Notes: a model not told the origin generated them from the letters alone. DNA of 61,081 nt from an uncultured Bacteroidales bacterium (GCA_900545245.1 UQYV01000018.1:1-61081), one strand, 5' to 3'; counted from the stretch's first letter, positions 46,305 through 55,739 are shown. Made by a program: numbers and translations.

Positions 46305-47228
46305 ATGATTTCCTTAGGCAAAATGAAGCGCATCAGTGATTTGCGCACAGTATGGCCCCACGAGGCTAATGATTTCACCAAATGGCTCGCAGAGGACGCT
46401 AATCTCGAAGAGTTGGGTAATGCCGTGGGTATTGACATTGATCTGGAGGAGCGCGAGTCCTCCGTCGGCAGTTTCAATGTGGATCTTTACGCCACCGAAA
46501 GTGGCTCCGGCCGTAAAATCATCATCGAGAACCAGTTGGAAGATACCAACCACGACCACTTGGGGAAACTCATCACCTACGCCTCTGGCAAGGGCGCTGA
46601 AGTAGTCATCTGGATTGTCAAAAGAGCACGTGACGAGCATCGGCAGGCTATTGAATGGCTTAACCAACACACTGACTCCAATATCGGATTCTTCCTCGTA
46701 GAAATTGAGTTATGGCAGATCAATGACTCCCTCTTGGCCCCCAAATTCAACGTGGTTGAAAGGCCTAATGACTGGGGCAAATATATGAAGGTAATAGAAG
46801 GAATGAGCGAAACAGAACGCCTCAAACTTGAATTCTGGCAGGCCTTCAACGACCAGATGGGAAGCGACCCTGGGTTCCAAAAGGAATTTACTCTTCATAA
46901 GCCCCAGGCTCAGCACTGGTATGACCTTACGGTCGGAACGTCTGCTTATCACATCAGCCTTAACATCAATACTCAAAAGAAGAAAATTGATGCCGGCATC
47001 TACATCAATGAGGACAAGGAAATCTTTCATAAGTTCCAAGAACACAAAGCAGAATTCGACAGCGCCTTTGGAACTGATATTGAGTTCCGCGATGCAGGCA
47101 AGTCGAGTCGTATCCTTCTCTATCATTCGGTCAACGTAAAAGACCGTGCAAAATGGTCAGAAGCCGCATCTTGGTTTCTTGAAAAAGCTGTCATATTCAA
47201 AAGACTTGTTAGACAGATTGACAAATAA
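46305..47228 (+). CDS. DUF4268 nuclease-like protein
   Basis: The 307-aa protein begins MISLGKMKRISDL and continues VWPHEANDFTKWLAED, which is the usual entry of DUF4268 proteins. A PD-(D/E)xK-type core follows: FNVDLYATE, then KIIIENQLEDTNHDHLGKL, with D, E and Q in the nuclease order. Such proteins are frequent in restriction and defence islands. Start chosen at 46305 because this preserves the LGK entry; ATG 46323 is an alternative. Starts 15 bp after abiH. Probably an additional defence nuclease; target unknown. Confidence 0.75.
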   Translation: MISLGKMKRISDLRTVWPHEANDFTKWLAEDANLEELGNAVGIDIDLEERESSVGSFNVDLYATESGSGRKIIIENQLEDTNHDHLGKLITYASGKGAEVVIWIVKRARDEHRQAIEWLNQHTDSNIGFFLVEIELWQINDSLLAPKFNVVERPNDWGKYMKVIEGMSETERLKLEFWQAFNDQMGSDPGFQKEFTLHKPQAQHWYDLTVGTSAYHISLNINTQKKKIDAGIYINEDKEIFHKFQEHKAEFDSAFGTDIEFRDAGKSSRILLYHSVNVKDRAKWSEAASWFLEKAVIFKRLVRQIDK

Positions 47229-47304
47229 TCATTGACATTATTATCACACGGCATTGTTTGTCTGATAGATGCCGTTCAAGAAAGCGAGATTAAAAATATT
47301 AAAC

Positions 47305-48444
47305 TCAGATTATTTCACCGGCCCAGAGGGCTTTGAAGAAGTCGGTCACATAGTAGAGGTCAATGTTGCCGGAGCGCCTTGTCAGAGTGTCACGTGAAAC
47401 TATGATTTGTTTGGCGTCTGGATGCTCTTCCACAAAGCGTTGCAGACCTTTCTTGTGTTCACCCTCTATGTGGTCGGTGGATTTAATTTCGATGGCAACA
47501 CGGGCATCACCGATAACGGCATCAACCTCATCTTTGTTGTAGGTGTGCCAGTAGGTCAGTTCTTCTTCACTATCTGAATATCCGAGGTATGCGCGGATTT
47601 CCTGCATTACGAGGCTCTCAAAGGCGTGCCCGTATTCAGGTGTACCCGGCATTAGGTGGAAACGATGGAGAAGGTAGTTGGGGATACCCACATCGAAGAA
47701 GTAAAATTTGGAGGTCTGATATAGTTTACGCTTGATAACCTTCCGGTATGGTTTGACTTCAAATCCCAAGAGGGTATCGTAAAGAATCTTGAAATAAGCC
47801 TTTGCAGTATTGACGGAAACGCCACAATCAGAGGCTATATTATCGAAATTGAGTATCTCTGTATTGGTGACGGCTGCCACTTCAAGAAAACGCTCGAAAG
47901 TGTCGATATTCTGAACCAAAGCCTCTTCTTCGATTTCTTCTCTGAGGTAGAGGTTTACATAGTTTTTGAGACGGACCCTTGCGTCCTTCACGTCATAATG
48001 ACGCGGAATCATACCATTCTGGATAGCCCGGCCAAAGTCATAATCGGGAATCTCGGCATAGACAAGCGGGTACAGATGCTCCTCGTTTGCCCTTCCTCCC
48101 AGTTGGTTGACACCGGCCTTCTTGATTTTTCTGGCACTAGAGCCGCTGAGAATGAAGTGCAGACCGTTCTCCACCATCAGTTTGTGGACAACATCTAGGA
48201 GTTCCGGGAGTTTCTGAATTTCATCTACGATTACTAATGTCTTGGGAGGATACTTTACCAGCATCTCATAAAAATCCATAGCACGACGCCTAAAGCGCTT
48301 TCTTGTATCTGGGTCAAGAAGATCAACGTAAATCGCATTAGGGAAACGCTCCCTCAGTAGTGTGGATTTTCCAACCTGACGGCCGCCGAATAGGAACATT
48401 CCTTCATCAAGGCGGTTCTCTATGTCGAATATTCTCTTGTACAT
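47305..48444 (-). CDS. AAA ATPase with DUF4143 domain
   Basis: The protein is 379 aa from ATG 48444; the longer frame would use a TTG at 48465. Walker A is GGRQVGKST (20-28), Walker B is LVIVDEIQKLP near 80, and sensor 1 is FILSGSSARK. A winged-helix linker and a DUF4143 C-terminal domain with a nuclease-like strand, DAVIGDARVAIEIKS, follow. It is transcribed against the RM operon. Same broad family as the 29021-30298 gene but clearly divergent, so they are not recent duplicates. Confidence 0.85.
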   Translation of the reverse strand: MYKRIFDIENRLDEGMFLFGGRQVGKSTLLRERFPNAIYVDLLDPDTRKRFRRRAMDFYEMLVKYPPKTLVIVDEIQKLPELLDVVHKLMVENGLHFILSGSSARKIKKAGVNQLGGRANEEHLYPLVYAEIPDYDFGRAIQNGMIPRHYDVKDARVRLKNYVNLYLREEIEEEALVQNIDTFERFLEVAAVTNTEILNFDNIASDCGVSVNTAKAYFKILYDTLLGFEVKPYRKVIKRKLYQTSKFYFFDVGIPNYLLHRFHLMPGTPEYGHAFESLVMQEIRAYLGYSDSEEELTYWHTYNKDEVDAVIGDARVAIEIKSTDHIEGEHKKGLQRFVEEHPDAKQIIVSRDTLTRRSGNIDLYYVTDFFKALWAGEII

Positions 48445-48505
48445 ATTACTTATGAAATTTTGCAATGTAGCTGATGATATTTATAAAAAATCGTCAACGA
48501 TACTG

Positions 48506-48539
48506 CAAAATTAATAAAACTTATTTAATTAAATACAAA
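48506..48539 (-). promoter_or_regulatory. Putative promoter of the second DUF4143 ATPase
   Basis: Read on the minus strand, TTTG at 48536-48539 and TAATTTTG at 48506-48513 fit -33/-7 boxes 22 bp apart. A short palindrome, ATCGTTGACGAT, lies immediately downstream. Confidence 0.45.
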
Positions 48540-48605
48540 AATCTTTGAAAGTTTTATCAGCATATTACGGAACTCCAATTTCGCAAGTAATTTTGGACAA
48601 ATGAT

Positions 48606-48613
48606 TATATTTG
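48606..48613 (+). promoter_or_regulatory. Putative -7 box of tlpA-like gene
   Basis: TATATTTG matches TAnnTTTG. Transcription would begin about 20 nt before ATG 48640. A TTTG at 48592-48595 is too close to act as the -33 box. Confidence 0.45.
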
Positions 48614-48639
48614 CAGATTCGTGACTAAATTTTGAAAAT

Positions 48640-49467
48640 ATGAGAAAAGTTAGATTTATTGCTGTGGTGGCTATGGCGGCTGCCCTTGCGGTTTCCTGCA
48701 AGTCGCAGGAGGAAAAAGAAACTGCTTTTAAAGCTGAGGTTAAGGCCATTATTGACGGTTATAATACTGCTGCTGGAGAGATTTATGCGGACTCAACCCT
48801 CACCGACGAGCAAAAGAACGAGAAGATTGAGCCGCTTTATGAGGAGACTCACAAGAAGTACGTCGACCTCAACAAGGTGGCTTTCGATAAGAACAAGAGC
48901 AACAGGATTGCCGTTATGGCTCTCCAGAACATATTTCCGGAGATCACCAATCAGGAGGTGATTGACTATGCGGCTCAGCTTGCCGACTCCCTTCAGATGA
49001 ACGAGAACGTTGTGAAGATGGTCGAGGCTGCGCAGAAGGGACTGCTCACCGAAGAGGGCAAGATGTTCACTGACTTCACGATTGAAGATTCTGACGGAAA
49101 GACTGTTTCTTTCTCTGATTTTGTGGGTAAAGGACAATATGTTCTTGTAGATTTCTGGGCAAGCTGGTGCGGCCCTTGTAAAATGGAGATTCCTAACATT
49201 CGCAAGGCTTACGAGACTTACGGCCCTAAAGGATTGGTGGTTTTGTCTGTAGCAGTTTGGGACAGACCTGAAGACACTAAGGCGGCAGCTGCGGAGCACG
49301 GTGTGGTTTGGAATCAAATCATCAATGCGCAACATATCCCGACCGAGCTTTACGGAATCAGCGGTATTCCTCAGATTATGCTTTTCGGTCCTGACGGCAC
49401 CATTCTTAAGAGAGATTTGAGGGGTGAGGGCATTGAAGATGAGCTTTCAAAATATTTTCAAGAATAA
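48640..49467 (+). CDS. TlpA-like thioredoxin-fold lipoprotein
   Basis: The 275-aa lipoprotein has lipobox ALAVSCKSQ (C20). An alpha-helical N-terminal domain (about 25-135) rich in Glu and Lys precedes a TlpA/ResA-type thioredoxin domain with the active site WASWCGPCKMEIPN (about 172-185) and cis-Pro GIPQIMLFG. It would reduce disulphides in periplasmic proteins or act in cytochrome maturation. The promoter just upstream and the stand-alone position suggest a single-gene unit. Confidence 0.88.
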   Translation: MRKVRFIAVVAMAAALAVSCKSQEEKETAFKAEVKAIIDGYNTAAGEIYADSTLTDEQKNEKIEPLYEETHKKYVDLNKVAFDKNKSNRIAVMALQNIFPEITNQEVIDYAAQLADSLQMNENVVKMVEAAQKGLLTEEGKMFTDFTIEDSDGKTVSFSDFVGKGQYVLVDFWASWCGPCKMEIPNIRKAYETYGPKGLVVLSVAVWDRPEDTKAAAAEHGVVWNQIINAQHIPTELYGISGIPQIMLFGPDGTILKRDLRGEGIEDELSKYFQE

Positions 49468-49488
49468 TTTCAGAGACCAACGGCTTTA

Positions 49489-49546
49489 TGCCGTGAGGCA
49501 GGAGCACTCCGCTCATGAAAAAATCGCGTCGTGTCTCTTGCCTCAC
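49489..49546. terminator. Inverted repeat after tlpA-like gene
   Basis: GTGAGGCA and TGCCTCAC form a perfect 8-bp inverted repeat with a loop of about 40 nt, in the gap between the tlpA-like gene and rsmA. It may fold in the transcript and end or attenuate it. Confidence 0.4.
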
Positions 49547-49623
49547 GTCTTTATAAAGCCTATCGCAGCCATAACGGTGTTTCTTATGAAGAACTGAGTC
49601 AGATTACTGACAACTCATTGATA

Positions 49624-50505
49624 ATGAAGAGGATTTTTGAACACAGAAGTGATTTGGTCCGGCCAAAGAAGGCACTTGGCCAGCACTTTCTCACAGACTT
49701 GAGCGTCGCGCAGAAGATTGCGGACGCTCTTGTTGTGGATAGCGTAGGCGGGGCGGTTCCTGAGGCGGGCGCGGATCCTGCAGACAGTGCCGCCGCAGCT
49801 ATGCCGGTGCTGGAAATCGGACCTGGAATGGGAGTGCTGAGCCAGTATCTGCTTGAACGCGAGGATATTGACCTTAGGATGATTGAAATCGACCGAGAAA
49901 GCGTGGACTACTTGCTGGTGCACTTTCCGAAAGCCTCCGGAAGGGTCATCGAGGGCGATTTTCTGAAGATGGACCTCAAATACTTCTTTCCCGGCACATT
50001 TGCGGTCATAGGAAACTTCCCCTACAACATCTCCTCACAAATTTTCTTCCGCATCATCGACCATAAGGACAGCATCCCACAGGTGGTTTGTATGATTCAG
50101 AAGGAGGTGGCGGAGCGCATAGCCGAGCAACCGGGCAGCAAAACCTACGGCATCCTTTCGGTGCTTCTCCAGGCCTGGTACGACATCGAGTACCTTTTCA
50201 CGGTGGGCGAAGGGGCGTTCAATCCTCCACCGAAGGTCAAATCTGCCGTAATCCGCCTGAGACGCAATTCCCGCACAGAACTCGGTTGCGACGAGAAACT
50301 CTTCAAGACCATAGTCAAAACCGGTTTCAACCAGCGTCGCAAGACCTTGCGCAACAGTCTCAAACCGCTCATAGCCGACAAGGCAGCCCGCGAAGCTTGG
50401 ACTCCGGAGCAAAGCGCCGAATTCCTCTCCAACCCTGTTTTCGAACTCCGTCCCGAACGCCTTAGCGTCGAGGATTTCATCGCCCTGACGAAGCTGTTCT
50501 CATAG
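49624..50505 (+). CDS. rsmA: 16S rRNA (adenine1518/1519-N6)-dimethyltransferase
   Basis: The protein is 293 aa from ATG 49624. The longer frame from GTG 49531 is rejected because family members begin just before LVRPKKALGQHFL. The SAM motif is VLEIGPGMGVL (about 61-71), and the catalytic NFPYN motif is near 130. The C-terminal helical domain holds NQRRKTLRNSL. It dimethylates two adenines in helix 45 of 16S rRNA during ribosome assembly. An alanine- and glycine-rich insert (about 40-58, GGAVPEAGADPADSAAAA) is unusual for this conserved enzyme. Confidence 0.95.
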   Translation: MKRIFEHRSDLVRPKKALGQHFLTDLSVAQKIADALVVDSVGGAVPEAGADPADSAAAAMPVLEIGPGMGVLSQYLLEREDIDLRMIEIDRESVDYLLVHFPKASGRVIEGDFLKMDLKYFFPGTFAVIGNFPYNISSQIFFRIIDHKDSIPQVVCMIQKEVAERIAEQPGSKTYGILSVLLQAWYDIEYLFTVGEGAFNPPPKVKSAVIRLRRNSRTELGCDEKLFKTIVKTGFNQRRKTLRNSLKPLIADKAAREAWTPEQSAEFLSNPVFELRPERLSVEDFIALTKLFS

Positions 50506-50791
50506 CCATCAGGTAATAGATTTTCGGTCATTTTGTGGATTTTCTCACATTTTTCATATACTTGCGATTGAGAAAATTCCTGTATTATTCTCAACGCCAC
50601 TGAGGAAAATACATCATTTTCCTCAACACTACTGAGAATATTCAATCTTTAATTATCCCACAAAAGCAATTATTTGTTAATTTTGTGGGATTTTTGTTTT
50701 GTGGTATCCAATGCTTTCGAGACTTCGAGGAATTGTAACAAAACAAAATGGGAATATGGACGCATTTTGAGAATATATAAACTCACAAAAT
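50506..50791. other. AT-rich intergenic region with tandem hairpins
   Basis: Between rsmA and aspS there is no gene. Hairpins occur at 50568-50594 (TTGAGAA/TTCTCAA) and 50601-50625 (TGAGGAAAAT/ATTTTCCTCA), with repeated linkers CTCAACGCCACTGAG and CTCAACACTACTGAG. A strong terminator follows, listed separately. The aspS leader would lie after the terminator. Confidence 0.5.
50655..50696 (+). terminator. Rho-independent terminator between rsmA and aspS
   Basis: ATCCCACAAAA at 50655-50665 pairs perfectly with TTTTGTGGGAT at 50681-50691. T-rich sequence follows. It ends the rsmA transcript about 150 bp after the stop. Confidence 0.75.
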
Positions 50792-52558
50792 ATGTATAGA
50801 ACAAAGACTTGCGGTGAGCTGAGGCTTGCCGATGCTGGAAAGACGGTGACGTTGGCCGGATGGGTGCAGAAATGCCGTAAGCTCGGAGGTATGACTTTCA
50901 TTGACCTTCGTGACAGATATGGTATTACACAGCTTGTTGTGGATGCTTCTGCGGCAGAAGAACTGACGCAGACCGCCGGCTCGCTCGGACGCGAATATGT
51001 GATTCAGGCTACCGGAAAGGTTGTCGAGAGGGCGAGCAAAAACTCTAAGATGCCGACGGGCGACATCGAGATTGAACTCTCTGAAATCAAAGTGCTCAAC
51101 AAGGCACAGACCCCTCCTTTCACAATTGAGGACGTCAGCGACGGTGGCGAGGAACTTCGCGCTAAATACCGCTACCTCGACCTCAGGCGTAACCCTCTTC
51201 GCAAGGCACTTGAACTCCGCCACAGGATTGCACACGAGGTCCGTAACTATCTGGACGCGCAGAATTTCCTCGAAATCGAGACTCCATATCTCATAAAATC
51301 CACTCCGGAGGGCGCACGCGACTTCGTGGTGCCTTCACGAATGAATCCTGGACAGTTCTACGCGCTTCCGCAGTCTCCACAGACCTTCAAGCAGCTTCTG
51401 ATGGTTGCCGGCTACGACCGCTACTTCCAGATTGTGCGCTGTTTCCGCGACGAGGACCTCAGGGCCGACCGTCAGCCGGAGTTTACGCAGATTGACTGCG
51501 AGATGTCGTTTGTGGAACAGGAAGACGTGCTCAACACCTTCGAAGGAATGATGAGGACGCTTTTCAAGAACGTTCTTGACGTGACCATCCCGAATCCGAT
51601 TCCACGGATGAGCTGGTACGACGCGATGGACAACTATGGCTCCGACAAGCCGGACATCCGCTACGACATGAAACTCCACGAAATCACTGACCTCGCGAAG
51701 GGACACGACTTCTCTGTGTTCGACAGCGTGGAGTATGTAGGAGCGATTGCGGTGAAGGGATGCGCGGAATACACCCGCAAGCAGCTCGACGAACTCACCG
51801 AGTGGGTCAAAAGGCCTCAGGTGAGTGCGAAGGGACTTGTCTACATCAAACTCAACGCCGACGGAACGCTCAAGTCTTCTATCGACAAGTTCTTCACTGC
51901 CGATGACTTGAAAGGCATCGCAGAAAGGCTCAAAGCCGAGACCGGAGACCTCATTCTCGTGCTCTGCGGCCCGAAGAGAAAGACACAGACACAACTCGGA
52001 GTACTGCGTATAGAGATGGGCAACAGGCTCGGTCTTCGCGACCCGCACAATTTCGCACCGCTTTGGGTGGTGGATTTCCCGCTCCTCGAATGGGACGACG
52101 AGACCAACCGCTTCTACGCGATGCACCATCCGTTCACCGCACCGAAGCCGGAACATCTCGACTGGTTCTACAGCAACAAGAAAGAAGACCTTGAAAAGGT
52201 CTGCGCAAACGCATACGACTTTGTCCTCAACGGTACAGAACTCGGTGGAGGTTCAATCCGTATCCACGAGGCTGATGTTCAGGAGAGGATGTTCGAGGTT
52301 CTCGGCATAAGCAAAGAGGACGCGGACTACAAGTTCGGCTTCATCATCAACGCCTTCAAGTTCGGAGCACCGCCTCACGGAGGCCTCGCATTCGGTTTCG
52401 ACCGTGTGTGTGCACTTTTCGGCGGCCAGGAGACAATCCGCGACTACATCGCATTCCCGAAGAACAATCAGGGACGTGATGTGATGATTGATTCGCCGTC
52501 GTTGATTGATCAGACTCAGTTGGATGAATTACATCTTATGATGTATCGGGGCGAATGA
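50792..52558 (+). CDS. aspS: Aspartate-tRNA ligase
   Basis: The 588-aa class II synthetase has an N-terminal OB-fold anticodon-binding domain (about 1-105, GWVQKCRKLGGMTFIDLRDR). The catalytic core carries motif 2 as FRDEDLRADRQPEFTQID near 217 and motif 3 as GGLAFGFDR near 530, with a GAD insert domain between. It charges tRNA-Asp with aspartate. Length and motifs are complete. A hairpin repeat follows directly after its stop codon. Confidence 0.97.
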   Translation: MYRTKTCGELRLADAGKTVTLAGWVQKCRKLGGMTFIDLRDRYGITQLVVDASAAEELTQTAGSLGREYVIQATGKVVERASKNSKMPTGDIEIELSEIKVLNKAQTPPFTIEDVSDGGEELRAKYRYLDLRRNPLRKALELRHRIAHEVRNYLDAQNFLEIETPYLIKSTPEGARDFVVPSRMNPGQFYALPQSPQTFKQLLMVAGYDRYFQIVRCFRDEDLRADRQPEFTQIDCEMSFVEQEDVLNTFEGMMRTLFKNVLDVTIPNPIPRMSWYDAMDNYGSDKPDIRYDMKLHEITDLAKGHDFSVFDSVEYVGAIAVKGCAEYTRKQLDELTEWVKRPQVSAKGLVYIKLNADGTLKSSIDKFFTADDLKGIAERLKAETGDLILVLCGPKRKTQTQLGVLRIEMGNRLGLRDPHNFAPLWVVDFPLLEWDDETNRFYAMHHPFTAPKPEHLDWFYSNKKEDLEKVCANAYDFVLNGTELGGGSIRIHEADVQERMFEVLGISKEDADYKFGFIINAFKFGAPPHGGLAFGFDRVCALFGGQETIRDYIAFPKNNQGRDVMIDSPSLIDQTQLDELHLMMYRGE

Positions 52559-52564
52559 CGGGGC

Positions 52565-52672
52565 GCCTAAAAGGCGGTCTGCGGCGTTACTCGTCTTGCC
52601 AAAATCCTCACAACCATTAGGTTGCTGCGGTATTTGGCTACACCGAGTGCCTTGCATACCATCCTTTTAGGC
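52565..52672 (+). repeat. Dispersed hairpin repeat, copy A
   Basis: Outer arms GCCTAAAAGG (52565-52574) and CCTTTTAGGC (52663-52672) pair perfectly. The core AAAATCCTCACAACCATTAG continues to 52631 and pairs CAACC with GGTTG around a short loop. The core matches copy B (55695-55725) at 30 of 31 bases. It starts 6 bp after the aspS stop, so it is read into the aspS transcript. Confidence 0.8.
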
Positions 52673-52743
52673 ATCCCCTCCGACTCAGCAATTTTAACAG
52701 ATTACTTCGCACGTGGTTTTTGCTGTTTAAGATTTGAGATACA

Positions 52744-53430
52744 ATGGGAAAGAAGCATAACTGCTTGCCAGTGAGGGCGGACGAGGATTTAGTGGAGGCC
52801 GGTTGTGACGAGGCGGGAAGAGGACCGCTCGCCGGACCGGTCTTTGCTGCGTCTGTGATTCTTCCACCGGATTTCAGCCATCCTTTGCTCAACGACTCGA
52901 AGCAGATGAGCGAGAGGGAGCGAGACGAGTTGCGTCCCCTTATCGAGAAGGAGGCTGTCGCTTGGGCGGTTGAATGTGTCAGTGCTGAGGAGATTGACAG
53001 AATCAACATTCTGAATGCGTCGATTGTCGGGATGTGGCGTGCAACGGTCCGGCTGGATCGGCGTCCTGAGTCACTGATTATTGACGGCAACAAGTTCCGT
53101 CCTATTGACAGGCTTCCGGAAGCCGCGCTTGAAACCCCATTTGAGGGCGGGACTCTGAAGGAATATGTTCCTTTGTGGAGAGACATGAAATGGCGGACTT
53201 TCGTGAAGGGAGACGGACGTTTCGCGTCGATTGCGGCAGCGTCGGTTCTGGCGAAGACATGGAGGGACGAATATATGCGCAGGATTGCGAATGAATATCC
53301 CCAATATGGGTGGGAACGGAATATGGGTTATCCGACGCACGAGCATATTGAGGCGATACGAAAATATGGATATACGCCATATCATCGTAAGAGTTTTCAC
53401 GTCAGGGAACTGGAAAACACATTATTTTGA
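52744..53430 (+). CDS. rnhB: Ribonuclease HII
   Basis: The 228-aa protein carries the RNase HII signature, GCDEAGRGPLAGPV, near residue 21, with the first two catalytic acidic residues. A later GDGRFASIAAASVLAKTWRD block and the SKQMSERERDEL region are also typical, and the C-terminus holds HRKSFH. It removes ribonucleotides from DNA-RNA hybrids. It lies 36 bp before the peptidase gene on the same strand. Confidence 0.95.
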   Translation: MGKKHNCLPVRADEDLVEAGCDEAGRGPLAGPVFAASVILPPDFSHPLLNDSKQMSERERDELRPLIEKEAVAWAVECVSAEEIDRINILNASIVGMWRATVRLDRRPESLIIDGNKFRPIDRLPEAALETPFEGGTLKEYVPLWRDMKWRTFVKGDGRFASIAAASVLAKTWRDEYMRRIANEYPQYGWERNMGYPTHEHIEAIRKYGYTPYHRKSFHVRELENTLF

Positions 53431-53474
53431 CGGAACTGTTACCTCTTGGTTTTGAATAATTAAAAATGGATAAT

Positions 53475-55652
53475 ATGAAAAAGTATTTTATTTCGGCCTT
53501 TGCGGCGTTGGCCGTTATGATGGGGTCCGCACTTACGGCGACGGCGGACGAGGGCATGTGGCTACTGCCGCTGCTCGAAAAGATGAATGCAAAGGACATG
53601 AAGAAACACGGCTGCAAATTGTCTCCAAAGCAGATTTATAACGCAGACGGAGTTTCTCTTAAAGACGCAATCGTACAGTTCGGGGGCGGTTGCACCGGAG
53701 AAATCATCTCCGATGAAGGACTTCTCATAACTAACCACCACTGCGGATACTCTAACATTCAGGCACTCAGCAGCGTGGAACACAACTACCTTCAGGACGG
53801 GTTCTGGGCAATGAACCGCAGCGAGGAGCTTCCATGCGAGGGGCTGACTGTCAAGTTTCTTGAGTCTGTGACAGACGTTACGGACATCATCTCGACGACA
53901 GAGGCTCAGGCACGCGAGACCTACAGAGACAGCGCGAATGTTGACGCTCTCGTTGCCAAGGCCGTGGCCGACAAGAAGGAGGAACTAGTGAAATCTTCCG
54001 ACAAGGAGCACGCGCACTGCACCTCAACGGTTGTCCCATATTACAACGAAAACCTCTTCTACCTCATCGCCTACAAGGTTTACCGCGACGTCCGTTTTGT
54101 CGGAGCACCGCCTTCCTCAATCGGTAAGTTTGGGGCCGACACCGACAACTGGATGTGGCCGCGTCACACCTGCGACTTTTCGATGTTCCGTGTCTATGCC
54201 GGAGCGGACAATGAGCCGGCGGACTACAGTGTCGAGAACGTTCCGCTCAAACCGAAGAACCACCTGAAAATCTCGCTCAAGGGCGTGAAAGAAGGCGACT
54301 TCACGATGATTATGGGCTACCCGGGACGCACGAACCGCTTTGCCACCTCAGATGAGTTGAAAGAGATGCTTGCAGAGAACGACATCCGCATCGAGGCAAG
54401 AACTCTGCGTCAGGACCTCATGATGGAGGATATGCTCGCGGATCCGAAGGTGAAGATTCAGTATGCGAGCAAGTACAGCAGCTCATCGAACGGCTGGAAG
54501 AAATGGAAAGGAATGAAGCTCGCTTTCGACAAACTGAACGTCATAGGAAGGACTATGACAGAAGAAGATGCGTTCCGCGAGTGGGTTGCTGCAGATGGCG
54601 GGCGCACGGAAAAATATGGAAAGTCACTTGATGAGATTGCATCTGCGGTTGGCGCAGCAAGGGATGCGAACCTGCTCTCCACTTGGCTTATGGAGACTGT
54701 CTACCGCAGTGAAATCAGCAACATTGCCGCATCGGCTTTCGCCGCATACTTCTCGACAATGAAGGAGACTTCAGACAGCACTCTCGCGCTCGGAGAGGCA
54801 ATGGACCAGATGGACGAGTTCTACAAGGACTACTCACTCCCGACAGACATGAAAATAACTGAGGCCCTTCTGCGTCTCTACCACCAGAGAGTGGACAAGG
54901 AAAACTGGATTATCGCCGACTTCAGCGAAGAACGTCTCAAGGGATATGTCGATACGCTTTTCACGCAGAGCGCATTCACATCCGAGGAAAAGGCAGTGGA
55001 GGCCATCAGGAAGGCCGCAGCATCAGAAAACGGCATCCTTTCCCTTCGTGAGGACCCTGCATTCAAGCTCTATCAGGAGTTTGTGCTGAAATATTTCCAA
55101 AACAACAGCGAACTGAGCAAGTCGCGCGCACAGGTTGCCGAAGGCAAAAAAGCCTACACCGCAGGCCGTCTGGAATGGAAAAAAGGACAGCCGTCCTACC
55201 CTGACGCGAACTTCACGATGAGGCTTACCTACGGCAATGTGATGGGATACTCACCTGCAGATGCTGTTGAGTATAACTACTATACAACACTCGCAGGGGT
55301 GATGGAGAAGGAAGATCCGAACAATTGGGAGTTCGTGGTGCCGGCGGACCTGAAGTATCTCTATTATGCTCAGGATTTCGGACAGTACGCGATGAAGGAC
55401 GGACGCATGGCCACCTGCTTCTTGAGCAACAACGACATCACTGGAGGAAACTCCGGCTCTCCGATTATGAACGCGAAGGGAGAACTCATAGGACTCGCGT
55501 TTGACGGAAACTGGGAGTCTATGAGTTCCGACATCATGTTCGAACCGAATCTCCAGCGTTGCATAAATGTGGACATACGCTATGTGCTGTTCATCGTTGA
55601 TAAGTTCGGCGGGGCTGGATATCTCATAGACGAAATGGACATTATAAAGTAA
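53475..55652 (+). CDS. dpp7: S46-family dipeptidyl-peptidase, DPP7 type
   Basis: The protein is 725 aa from ATG 53475, with a signal peptide ending near TATA. Catalytic His is in LLITNHHCGYSNIQ. The Ser motif is GGNSGSP near residue 660, with an aspartate between them expected in TDNWMWPRHTCDFS. Specificity can be read 18 residues after the Ser: the motif is LAFDGNW, with Gly where DPP11 has Arg673, so hydrophobic P1 residues (DPP7 type) are favoured. This rule is from Porphyromonas enzymes. It acts in the periplasm on oligopeptides, feeding amino-acid use. A hairpin repeat follows directly after the stop. Confidence 0.92.
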   Translation: MKKYFISAFAALAVMMGSALTATADEGMWLLPLLEKMNAKDMKKHGCKLSPKQIYNADGVSLKDAIVQFGGGCTGEIISDEGLLITNHHCGYSNIQALSSVEHNYLQDGFWAMNRSEELPCEGLTVKFLESVTDVTDIISTTEAQARETYRDSANVDALVAKAVADKKEELVKSSDKEHAHCTSTVVPYYNENLFYLIAYKVYRDVRFVGAPPSSIGKFGADTDNWMWPRHTCDFSMFRVYAGADNEPADYSVENVPLKPKNHLKISLKGVKEGDFTMIMGYPGRTNRFATSDELKEMLAENDIRIEARTLRQDLMMEDMLADPKVKIQYASKYSSSSNGWKKWKGMKLAFDKLNVIGRTMTEEDAFREWVAADGGRTEKYGKSLDEIASAVGAARDANLLSTWLMETVYRSEISNIAASAFAAYFSTMKETSDSTLALGEAMDQMDEFYKDYSLPTDMKITEALLRLYHQRVDKENWIIADFSEERLKGYVDTLFTQSAFTSEEKAVEAIRKAAASENGILSLREDPAFKLYQEFVLKYFQNNSELSKSRAQVAEGKKAYTAGRLEWKKGQPSYPDANFTMRLTYGNVMGYSPADAVEYNYYTTLAGVMEKEDPNNWEFVVPADLKYLYYAQDFGQYAMKDGRMATCFLSNNDITGGNSGSPIMNAKGELIGLAFDGNWESMSSDIMFEPNLQRCINVDIRYVLFIVDKFGGAGYLIDEMDIIK

Positions 55653-55656
55653 AATC

Positions 55657-55739
55657 GCCTAAAGGGTACGCTTGCTGCGTTACGCAGGAGTGCTAAAATC
55701 CTCACAACCATCAGGTTGCTGCGGTTTTATCCCTCCTGC
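55657..55739 (+). repeat. Dispersed hairpin repeat, copy B
   Basis: It begins GCCTAAAGGG and holds the shared core at 55695-55725 (30 of 31 identical to copy A). The outer stem is GCAGGAG (55684-55690) with CTCCTGC (55733-55739), so the outer arms differ in sequence from copy A although pairing is kept. It lies between the peptidase stop and mrp. Confidence 0.8.
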
